DNA of 64,000 bases from Thiocapsa roseilacustris. GTDB taxonomy: Bacteria; Pseudomonadota; Gammaproteobacteria; Chromatiales; Chromatiaceae. Position 1 is the first letter of the stretch; each line of letters starts with the position of its first letter. This document shows positions 57,272-64,000 of the stretch, one piece after another. The position numbers were made by a program, and so were the translations under genes. The notes beneath the pieces were generated by a model that ran no database searches, was not told where the DNA came from, and was given only the letters and a program-made list of their open reading frames with translations. The DNA lies in NCBI RefSeq assembly GCF_041903755.1, contig NZ_JBBWVE010000030.1, forward strand, positions 24,723 to 88,722, given 5' to 3'.

Positions 57272-58021
57272 TCACGCCGCCACCGCCGCATCGATCACGT
57301 CCTTCATGTCCCGAACGGCTTGATCGAGGCCAGAGAAAATGGCGCGGGCGATGATGGCATGTCCGATGTTGAGCTCGCGCACGCCCTGAATCGCCGCAAT
57401 CGCCTTCACGTTGTGGTAGTCGAGGCCGTGTCCGGCGTTGACCTGCAAGCCGAGCGAAAGCCCGAGGTTCACCGCGTGCCGAATGCGGGCCAGCTCCTCA
57501 GCGCGCGCAGCGGCGGTTTCGGCGTCGGCATAGTGCCCCGTGTGGATCTCGATTACGGGCGCGCCGACGGCGTGCGCTGCCTCGATCTGGTCCGGGTCGG
57601 CGTCGATGAACAGCGAGACACGGATCCCTGCGTCGGCCAAGCGTGCGCAAAAATCCCGCAGGTGGGGCCGATTCGCACGAACGTCCAAACCGCCTTCCGT
57701 GGTGAGCTCCTCGCGACGCTCCGGGACCAGGCAGCAATCGGCCGGTTTCAGCCGACAGGCGATGTCTCCCATCTCGGCGGTCGCCGCCATCTCGAGATTC
57801 ATGCGGGTTTGCAGGATGCCGCAGAGTAGCTCGACATCGCGCTCCTGGATGTGGCGACGATCCTCGCGCAGATGCAGCGTAATCGAGTCCGCGCCCGCCT
57901 GCTCGGCCACCAAGGCGGCCTGGATCGGCTCCGGATAACGCGTCCCGCGCGCCCGGCGAATGGTCGCGACATGATCGATGTTGACGCCGAGCAGGACCCC
58001 GGCAGCGGTTTGACTGGTCAA
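57272..58021 (-). CDS. pdxJ: Pyridoxine 5'-phosphate synthase PdxJ
   Basis: A 249-residue TIM-barrel enzyme that condenses amino-acetone phosphate and deoxyxylulose phosphate to pyridoxine phosphate. Signatures are LLGVNIDHVATIRRARGTRY, DSITLHLREDRRHIQERD, LRPADCCLVPE-like LKPADCCLVPERREELTTEG, and VNAGHGLDYHNV near the C-terminus. The start is TTG 58021, overlapping the recO stop codon (TTGA); no ATG is available nearby. Confidence 0.96.
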   Translation of the reverse strand: MTSQTAAGVLLGVNIDHVATIRRARGTRYPEPIQAALVAEQAGADSITLHLREDRRHIQERDVELLCGILQTRMNLEMAATAEMGDIACRLKPADCCLVPERREELTTEGGLDVRANRPHLRDFCARLADAGIRVSLFIDADPDQIEAAHAVGAPVIEIHTGHYADAETAAARAEELARIRHAVNLGLSLGLQVNAGHGLDYHNVKAIAAIQGVRELNIGHAIIARAIFSGLDQAVRDMKDVIDAAVAA

Positions 58022-58824
58022 GATTCAAGACTCCGATTCGTAATTCCGACATGCATTGAGTCGCGAGAGGTGCCCGGCCCCTGTTCCGGTCCCGATCCCG
58101 GGCTCGGGGCGGACGCGACGGCAAAGCGCCGAAAGAGCTCACGGCTTTTCAGCGGACGCCCTCCGAGGTGGGGCTCCAGAAGGCGTCGCAGAAGTACCCG
58201 CGCCTCGCGCAGCTGATGCGGGGCCAACCGATCGCCCTGCGCCAAGGCGAGCAAGGTCGCGCCGGAGACGCGGTCGGCGCACTCATCCGCCTGCACCTGC
58301 CGCATGCCCTGTCCAGGGACGAGCACATAGGCCCCGTCGGGTACGACCGGCTGATTGCAGCCAGCTACGACATCCAAAGCGAGCGCATAGCCCAGCTCGT
58401 CGAGCAGCCGAATCTCGAACTGCCGGAGCAAGGTTTCAAGGTCTTCGCCGCTCGCCAAGCCCGTCAGCGCAGCATGATAGAAGGCGAATAGCGGGTCGTG
58501 CGGATCATCGCGACCGAGCAGGCGAACCAACAGCTCGTTGAGATAAAAACCGCACAGCAGCGGGCGCCCGAGCAGACCGATCGCCGGCCCGGCGGCCTCG
58601 ACCCGGGTCAGGGTCAAGACCTCGCCGCGGCCGACCGCATCCAACCAGAGGGGTTGGAACGGCTGGAGCAAGGCACTGGTCGGCTGGCGCGCTCGGCGGG
58701 CACCCTTGGCGATCGCAGGGAATCGCCCTCGCCCGGCGGCGAAGACCTCGAGCAGGAGACTGGTGTTGCCGTAATCGCGCCGATGCAGCACGAAGGCCTG
58801 AAACAGAGACCCGCGAGCGTTCAC
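58018..58824 (-). CDS. recO: DNA repair protein RecO
   Basis: A 268-residue RecO. The N-terminal OB fold has AFVLHRRDYGNTSLLLEVFA and GRFPAIAKGARRARQ. The helical C-terminal domain has GFYLNELLVRLLGRDDPHDP and FEIRLLDELGYALALD. There is no zinc finger, as in other proteobacterial RecO. RecO loads RecA on SSB-coated DNA with RecR. It lies 9 bp downstream of era and overlaps pdxJ. Confidence 0.95.
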   Translation of the reverse strand: MNARGSLFQAFVLHRRDYGNTSLLLEVFAAGRGRFPAIAKGARRARQPTSALLQPFQPLWLDAVGRGEVLTLTRVEAAGPAIGLLGRPLLCGFYLNELLVRLLGRDDPHDPLFAFYHAALTGLASGEDLETLLRQFEIRLLDELGYALALDVVAGCNQPVVPDGAYVLVPGQGMRQVQADECADRVSGATLLALAQGDRLAPHQLREARVLLRRLLEPHLGGRPLKSRELFRRFAVASAPSPGSGPEQGPGTSRDSMHVGITNRSLES

Positions 58825-58833
58825 GGCACAGGC

Positions 58834-59760
58834 TCAACTGCCCCCGCGCCCGTCCAGGGGTCCATCTCCGTAGCCGAGACGCCCCAAGGCGGCCTCGTCG
58901 CTCGACCAGCTCTTCTTCACCTTCACCCAGACCTCCAGGTGTACCGGGCAGCCGAACACCTTCTGCATCTCCAGGCGTGCCTGCGTCGCGGCGGCCTTCA
59001 GGGCCTCGCCCTGCCGACCGATAATGATGGCCTTCTGGCTCTGGCGCTCGACCCAGATCAGGGCGTTGATCTTGTAGCGCCCGCCGGCCTCCTCGAAGCG
59101 CTCGATCTCCACCGTCGTGCGATAGGGCAGCTCCTCGCCGTAACGCTGCACCAGTTGCTCGCGCACCAGCTCGGCGGCAAAGAAGCGCTCGGAGCGGTCG
59201 GTGATTTGATCCTCGGGAAAAACCGGCTCGCCCTCGGGCAGGCCGCGCAGCAGGGCGAGCTCGAGCACCTCGACCTGATCCCCGTTCGCCGCGGAGACCG
59301 GGATCAGGTTCACGAAGGCGTGACGCTGACCGAGATCCTGCAGATAGGGCAGCAGATCCTCCTTGTTCGAGATACGGTCGACCTTGTTGACGGCCGCAAT
59401 CACGGGCACGCCCGCGGTTGCGATGGCCTCGAGGGCCGCTGCGTCCTCGTCGGTCCAGCGCAGCGCCTCGACCACGAAGAGTGCCAAGTCGGTATCGCTG
59501 ATCGCCGTGCGGGCCGCGCGATTCAGATAGCGATTGAGTGCGTTCGCCCCGCGCTGATGGATGCCCGGCGTGTCGACGAAGAGGATCTGTCCCTCGGGGC
59601 GTGTCTTGATGCCGAGGATCGAGTGGCGCGTGGTCTGCGCCTTGTGCGAGGTGATGGCGAGCTTCTGCCCCATCAGACGGTTGAGCAAGGTTGACTTGCC
59701 GACGTTCGGCCGCCCGATGATGGCCACGGTCCCGCAACGACCGGCGATGATTTCAGACAT
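58834..59760 (-). CDS. era: GTPase Era
   Basis: A 308-residue GTPase needed for 30S subunit maturation. G1 is IIGRPNVGKSTLLNRLMGQK, G3 is VDTPGIH, G4 is NKVD, and the C-terminal KH domain (about 200-290) has the AIIIGRQGEALKAAATQARL segment. ATG 59760 overlaps the 3' end of rnc by 8 bp. Order rnc-era-recO-pdxJ is the standard operon. Confidence 0.97.
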   Translation of the reverse strand: MSEIIAGRCGTVAIIGRPNVGKSTLLNRLMGQKLAITSHKAQTTRHSILGIKTRPEGQILFVDTPGIHQRGANALNRYLNRAARTAISDTDLALFVVEALRWTDEDAAALEAIATAGVPVIAAVNKVDRISNKEDLLPYLQDLGQRHAFVNLIPVSAANGDQVEVLELALLRGLPEGEPVFPEDQITDRSERFFAAELVREQLVQRYGEELPYRTTVEIERFEEAGGRYKINALIWVERQSQKAIIIGRQGEALKAAATQARLEMQKVFGCPVHLEVWVKVKKSWSSDEAALGRLGYGDGPLDGRGGS

Positions 59761-60430
59761 TCTTGAGCTGCTCCAGCATGGCATGTGCCGCCGCTTGCTC
59801 TGCGCCGCGTCGGGTGCCGCCCTCGGCGCGGGTGCCGAGATCCGCGTCGGCGAGCGCGCAACTGACGACAAAGGTTTGGGCATGTTGATCGCCGCCGGTG
59901 GCCACGACCGTATATTCGGGGAGCGGCCGGCGCTGCGCCTGGAGCCATTCCTGCAGTTGGGTTTTGGGGTCCTTTCCGGCATGAGTCGCGCTGGTCTGCG
60001 CCAAGCGCGTTCCGAACAGACGCAGAACCAGCTCGCGGGCGGACGCGAATCCTGCATCCAGATAGACAGCCCCCCAGAGTGCCTCGAAGGCATCGGCGAG
60101 GATCGAGTCGCGCGTATAACCGCCGGTGCGCAGCTCCCCGGCGCCCAGATGCAGGTAATCTCCGAGATCGAGCCCGCGGGCGAGCGCTGCCAGGGTCTCG
60201 CGCTTGACCAGGGACGCACGCATGCGACTCAAGGTCCCCTCGTCCGCTTCGGGAAAGCGCTGCCAGAGTGCCTCGGCGATCACGAAACCGATCAAGGCAT
60301 CGCCGAGAAACTCCAAGCGCTCGTTGTTGGCGGATCCTGCGCTGCGGTGGGTCAACGCCTGCAGGAGGAGCTTCTCGCGCACGAACTTGTGTCCGATAAG
60401 CCGAGCAAGCCTGAGCGGATCCGCGTTCAC
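59753..60430 (-). CDS. rnc: Ribonuclease III
   Basis: A 225-residue double-strand-specific RNase. The catalytic signature is NNERLEFLGDALIGFVIAEA, with a second acidic cluster at ALWGAVYLDAGF. The C-terminal dsRNA-binding domain has DPKTQLQEWLQAQRRPLPEY and GGTRRGAEQAAAHAMLEQL. It processes rRNA precursors. Downstream of the DUF4845 gene and coupled to era. Confidence 0.97.
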   Translation of the reverse strand: MNADPLRLARLIGHKFVREKLLLQALTHRSAGSANNERLEFLGDALIGFVIAEALWQRFPEADEGTLSRMRASLVKRETLAALARGLDLGDYLHLGAGELRTGGYTRDSILADAFEALWGAVYLDAGFASARELVLRLFGTRLAQTSATHAGKDPKTQLQEWLQAQRRPLPEYTVVATGGDQHAQTFVVSCALADADLGTRAEGGTRRGAEQAAAHAMLEQLKNV

Positions 60431-60455
60431 GGACCGACCTTCGCAAGATCGCCCA

Positions 60456-60839
60456 TCATTGGCCCTTCACCTCCACCTGATAGGCGAAGGTCAAGACCGC
60501 ATCGATATTGAAAAAGAGGTGCAGACGCTGCTCATAGTCGAGGGTCACCTCGTAGAGGTTCTCGCCGGTACGCCGAATTTTGAAATCCTTGGCAGTCACC
60601 TGATCCACGCTGTTGATGTCGAGGCGCTTGCCGATCTGATTGGCGATCTCGCGCGCGCCGCCGGTGATCGGTGTCGATTGCTCGGCGACGTTGTCCATAA
60701 CCGATTTGATTGTCCAGAAACCCATGTATGCCGGACCTAGCTTGAACGCAAGGGTCACGAAAAAGATCACCAGCGAAAGGATGACGAGGATAGACAACAT
60801 CCCCGCCCCGCTTTGACGGCCGTGTGGTCGCGCTCTCAT
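60456..60839 (-). CDS. DUF4845 membrane protein
   Basis: A 127-residue protein with one membrane helix (residues 14-36, LSILVILSLVIFFVTLAF) and a periplasmic domain. DUF4845 proteins sit between lepB and rnc in many gammaproteobacteria, as here; function is unknown. The type-IV-pilin-like N-terminus (RQSGAGMLSILVIL) suggests a prepilin-like fold. ATG 60839 is preceded by GAGGAGG. Confidence 0.88.
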   Translation of the reverse strand: MRARPHGRQSGAGMLSILVILSLVIFFVTLAFKLGPAYMGFWTIKSVMDNVAEQSTPITGGAREIANQIGKRLDINSVDQVTAKDFKIRRTGENLYEVTLDYEQRLHLFFNIDAVLTFAYQVEVKGQ

Positions 60840-60892
60840 CAGCACCTCCTCGGGAACCGGATGTCATGATCCGGCGGCCCATTGCGATCCAA

Positions 60893-61744
60893 TCAATCGA
60901 TTCCGTTGCCGAGACGGCCCCACGCAATCGGGGAACCGTCGCGACGCCCGTCCCAATGCATCCAAATACCGAATGCCTTGCCGACTAGGTTGTCCTCCGG
61001 CACGAAGCCCCAACAGCGACTGTCGTTGCTGTTGTCGCGGTTGTCGCCCATCACGAAAAACTGACCTTCCGGGACCTTGATCGGACCATAGGCCAGGACC
61101 CGACACCCTGGCGGCAGGTCGGGGGCGTTCTGTCGGGTCAGGATCCGATGTTCGACCTCGCCGAGCTTCTCGAGGGCCTCGCGCGCCCCGGTCATCTCCG
61201 CCCCCGACCCGACACCCGTATAGCGCCCGATCGGTAACTGCGCGACCGGCTCGCCGTTGCGATAGAGCGTCTTGTTTCGGTAAGCGATCTCGTCGCCCGG
61301 CACACCGACCACACGCTTGATGTAGTCCACCGAGGTGTCCTGCGGGAACTTGAACACCACCACGTCGCCGACCTCGGGGTCGCCGATCTCGAGAAATCGG
61401 GAGTTGAGCACCGGCCACCGCAGCCCGTAGGCGAACTTGTTGACCAGGATAAAGTCCCCGGTCAGAAGCGTCGGCATCATGGAGTTCGACGGGATCCGAA
61501 ACGGCTCGACCAAAAAGGATCGCAGCACCAAAACGGCAAAGATGACCGGAAAGAAAGAGCGCGCATACTCGACCAAAACCGGTTCCTTGTAAGCCGGTCT
61601 TGTCTGATCGGAGAGCGCGCCTCCGCCGACCGCAGCCTCGGCCAAGCGACGCCGACGCGGCGCGAACATCACCGCATCGATCAGCCAGATCCCGCCGGTC
61701 ACGACGGACGCCAACACCAAAAAGGCAGGGAAGTCGAAATTCAT
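60893..61744 (-). CDS. lepB: Signal peptidase I
   Basis: A 283-residue signal peptidase with two N-terminal membrane helices (about 6-24 and 65-82). Catalytic Ser lies in PFRIPSNSMMPTLLTGDFIL and catalytic Lys in DYIKRVVGVPGDEIAYRN. Box E reads FVMGDNRDNSNDSRCWG. It removes signal peptides of secreted proteins on the periplasmic side. Lies downstream of lepA as usual. Confidence 0.97.
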   Translation of the reverse strand: MNFDFPAFLVLASVVTGGIWLIDAVMFAPRRRRLAEAAVGGGALSDQTRPAYKEPVLVEYARSFFPVIFAVLVLRSFLVEPFRIPSNSMMPTLLTGDFILVNKFAYGLRWPVLNSRFLEIGDPEVGDVVVFKFPQDTSVDYIKRVVGVPGDEIAYRNKTLYRNGEPVAQLPIGRYTGVGSGAEMTGAREALEKLGEVEHRILTRQNAPDLPPGCRVLAYGPIKVPEGQFFVMGDNRDNSNDSRCWGFVPEDNLVGKAFGIWMHWDGRRDGSPIAWGRLGNGID

Positions 61745-61795
61745 GGGTAGGTTTATGAGGTCTCTCGGTGATCCATGGATGGCGATACGATTGGG

Positions 61796-61832
61796 TATTG
61801 GTTATCGGTTATCAGCTCTCAGCTCTCAGCGT
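61796..61832 (+). repeat. Short heptamer repeats (GGTTATC)2 and (AGCTCTC)2
   Basis: Two different 7-mers, each repeated twice, lie between lepB and lepA. They share the 7-bp period of the arrays at 1084, 23652 and 49946. Confidence 0.6.
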
Positions 61833-61882
61833 TGAGAATACCGGCCGATCTTGCAATGACGCATCAAAAATTCTTCATGACT

Positions 61883-61966
61883 TGAACCGCGTCGACTCAA
61901 ACGTTCATTGGCCCCCGCAAAGCCGACCCAACGCAAAACAGCGCATATCACTCCATACGCGCTTCA
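61883..61966. repeat. S84 element, copy 12
   Basis: Arms TGAACCGCGT (61883) and ACGCGCTTCA (to 61966), exactly 84 bp, one mismatch between arms. The last TCA (61964-61966) is the lepA stop codon. Unlike most copies it lies between genes pointing the same way. Confidence 0.75.
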
Positions 61967-63766
61967 ATTATCTTTGCCGACCTGGAGCACCGCAAGAAAC
62001 GCCTCCTGGGGGATCTCCACACGCCCGACCTGCTTCATGCGTTTCTTGCCGGCCTTTTGCTTTTCCAACAGCTTCCGCTTGCGGCTCACGTCGCCGCCGT
62101 AACACTTGGCCGTCACGTTCTTACGCAGTGGCTTGACCGTGGTGCGTGCGATGACCTTGGTGCCGATCGCGGCTTGAATCGCCACCTCGAACATCTGGCG
62201 CGGGATCAGATCCTTCATGCGCACGGTGATGTCGTGACCACGGGTCTGCGAGAGTGCGCGGTGTACGATCGAGGAGAGCGAGTCCACCTTATCGCCGTTG
62301 ATCAAGACGTCGAGCTTGACCAGGTCGGCGGCCTGGAAGCGCTTGAACTCGTATTCGAACGACGCGTAGCCGCGACTGACCGATTTCAGTCGATCGAAGA
62401 AATCCAGCACCACCTCGCTCAACGGCAGCTCGTAGCTCACCTGCACCTGACCGCCGAGGTATTGGAGCTGCTTTTGAACCCCGCGCTTATCGATACAAAG
62501 ATTGATCACCGAGCCGAGATAATCCTGCGGCACTAGGATGTGCGCCTCGATGATGGGTTCCCGAACCTCGCGGATCTGGCCGGGGTCCGGCAGGTTGGCC
62601 GGATTGTCGATCTTGATGATCTCCCCGTCCGAGCGCAGCACCTCGTAAACCACCGTCGGCGCGGTCGTGATCAGGTCTAGGTCATACTCGCGCTCGAGTC
62701 GTTCCTGGATGATCTCCATGTGCAGCATCCCGAGGAAGCCGCAGCGAAAGCCAAAACCCAGCGCCTGCGACACCTCGGGCTCGTAGTTCAGCGCCGCATC
62801 GTTGAGTCGCAGCTTGCCCAGGGCCTCGCGCAAGTCCTCGTAGTCGTCCGAAATCACGGTGTAGAGCCCGGCGAAGACCCGCGGGCGCACCTCTTTGAAG
62901 CCCGGCAGCTTGGGGGCCGGCGAGTCGGGACGGGTGATGGTGTCGCCGACCGGCGCGCCGTCGATCTCCTTGATGCCCGCGATCATGAACCCGACCTCGC
63001 CCGCGCCCAAGCGGTCGCGCTCGGTCTTCTTCGGCGTGAAGACGCCGACCGCATCGACCTGTTGCGTGCGTCCGGTCGACATGATCAGAATCTTGTCGCG
63101 ACGACGCATCTCGCCGTTGACCACACGCACCAGCGAGACCACCCCGACATAGGGGTCAAACCAAGAATCGATGATCAGCGCCTGCAGGGGTGCGTTCACG
63201 TCTCCGCGCGGCGGCGGGATGCGCTGGACCAGGGCCTCGAGCAGCTCCGGGATCCCCTCGCCCGTCTTGGCGCTGACCCGCAGCGCATCCTCGGCATCGA
63301 GACCGATGATCTCCTCGATCTCCTTGATGACGCGCTCCGGATCGGCCGAAGGCAGATCGATCTTGTTGAGCACCGGCAGGACCTCGAGCCCCTGCTCGAT
63401 GGCGGTGTAGCAATTGGCGACGCTCTGCGCCTCCACACCTTGGGCGGCATCCACGACCAGCAGCGCACCCTCGCAGGCGGCCAGCGAGCGCGAGACCTCG
63501 TAGGAGAAGTCGACATGCCCGGGCGTGTCGATGAAGTTCAGCTGATAGATCTCGCCGTTGCGCGCCTTGAAGTCGAGCGTGACACTCTGCGCCTTGATGG
63601 TAATCCCGCGCTCGCGCTCCAGATCCATCGAATCGAGCACCTGACTCGACATCTCCCGATCGGTCAAGGCGCCGCTGAACTGGATGAAGCGGTCGGCGAT
63701 GGTCGACTTGCCGTGATCGATATGGGCGATGATCGAGAAGTTTCGGATATGACTGAGGTCTGTCAT
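61964..63766 (-). CDS. lepA: Elongation factor 4 (LepA)
   Basis: A 600-residue translational GTPase of full family length. G1 is IAHIDHGKSTIADRFIQFSG, G2 RGITIK, G3 DTPGHVDF, G4 NKIDLPSAD. The LepA-specific C-terminal domain is intact up to KRMKQVGRVEIPQEAFLAVL. It acts on stalled or mistranslocated ribosomes. First gene of the lepA-lepB-DUF4845-rnc-era-recO-pdxJ cluster. The 234 bp upstream, to the window end, show no gene. Confidence 0.98.
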   Translation of the reverse strand: MTDLSHIRNFSIIAHIDHGKSTIADRFIQFSGALTDREMSSQVLDSMDLERERGITIKAQSVTLDFKARNGEIYQLNFIDTPGHVDFSYEVSRSLAACEGALLVVDAAQGVEAQSVANCYTAIEQGLEVLPVLNKIDLPSADPERVIKEIEEIIGLDAEDALRVSAKTGEGIPELLEALVQRIPPPRGDVNAPLQALIIDSWFDPYVGVVSLVRVVNGEMRRRDKILIMSTGRTQQVDAVGVFTPKKTERDRLGAGEVGFMIAGIKEIDGAPVGDTITRPDSPAPKLPGFKEVRPRVFAGLYTVISDDYEDLREALGKLRLNDAALNYEPEVSQALGFGFRCGFLGMLHMEIIQERLEREYDLDLITTAPTVVYEVLRSDGEIIKIDNPANLPDPGQIREVREPIIEAHILVPQDYLGSVINLCIDKRGVQKQLQYLGGQVQVSYELPLSEVVLDFFDRLKSVSRGYASFEYEFKRFQAADLVKLDVLINGDKVDSLSSIVHRALSQTRGHDITVRMKDLIPRQMFEVAIQAAIGTKVIARTTVKPLRKNVTAKCYGGDVSRKRKLLEKQKAGKKRMKQVGRVEIPQEAFLAVLQVGKDN

Positions 63767-64000
63767 GAAGCTGAGGGTCGCCCGGGGATAGGGTGAAGAG
63801 CGCGCGGCAGGCGTACACGCAAGCCGATTCGGTCGGCCGGGCGCGCGAGCGTGTGTCTGAAATGAGGGCGAATCATAGCAGACACGGGCGCGCCGGGCAT
63901 GCGCCGCAGAGTACCGGTCAAGACGAAGAGCGCGCAGCCTCCGGGATCCTCGACCTGCTTATGCCTCTAGCCCACCCACCCGCCCCCGCAAGAGAAGAAG

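Overview
The window looks like chromosomal DNA of a purple sulfur bacterium (Gammaproteobacteria, Chromatiaceae; Thiocapsa or Allochromatium-like). This is inferred from high GC, gammaproteobacterial gene orders (lepA-lepB-DUF4845-rnc-era-recO-pdxJ; scpA-scpB-rluB beside trpS-M50 protease-yciO-PHP; plsY/folB) and sulfur-oxidation genes: a rhodanese-tusA-dsrE2 operon of the kind known from Allochromatium vinosum, siroheme synthase cysG diverging from it, and a DsrC-family protein with both C-terminal cysteines. No 16S gene is present, so the genus is not proven.

Layout. 0-7 kb: trkH 3' end, TPR and zinc-ribbon proteins, a DegS/DegP-like protease, a PerM-type membrane protein, a LysR regulator and a FadL/OmpP1 porin. 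7-20 kb: sulfur-trafficking operon, cysG, plsY, folB, SOUL, DUF2452, MidA-type methyltransferase, VOC protein, two unrecognised envelope proteins, DUF938, DUF427, YbaK. 20-30 kb: RpfE-type protein, APC permease, rluB, scpB/scpA, trpS, M50 protease, yciO, PHP nuclease. 30-35 kb: an AAA+/Fis regulator, SafE-like protein, DUF3050, DsrC-like protein and a short hybrid-cluster protein with an FNR-type box. 35.7-43.4 kb: a type I restriction-modification operon with two toxin-antitoxin pairs embedded in it, followed by tRNA-Met. 44-47.6 kb: Uma2 protein, YefM-YoeB, and a DUF1778/GNAT toxin-antitoxin locus whose antitoxin is split by a small mobile element. 47.6-57 kb: OmpA protein, ychF, manC, inositol monophosphatase, Sel1 protein, tRNA-Leu, HepT/MntA, a tandem-BMC shell protein, an endonuclease III homologue and a GlgC-like protein that has lost catalytic residues. 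57-64 kb: pdxJ-recO-era-rnc-DUF4845-lepB-lepA.

The most unusual signal is not a gene. Two repeat families run through the intergenic DNA. P133 (nine full copies and a fragment) is a roughly 133-bp imperfect palindrome flanked by 3-bp TNA duplications, so it behaves like a MITE. S84 (twelve copies) is different: complementary arms of about 9-12 bp beginning with a stop triplet, T(A/G)AACCGCG...CGCGGTT(T/C)A, held about 84 bp apart, with interiors that do not align by eye. The arms vary in a compensatory way, the terminal TAA/TGA is often the actual stop codon of the adjacent gene, and six of eleven convergent gene pairs in the window carry one or two copies. One S84 copy is interrupted by a P133; removing P133 plus one duplication gives back exactly 84 bp. 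I do not recognise S84 as a described element; it may be a bidirectional 3'-end structure.
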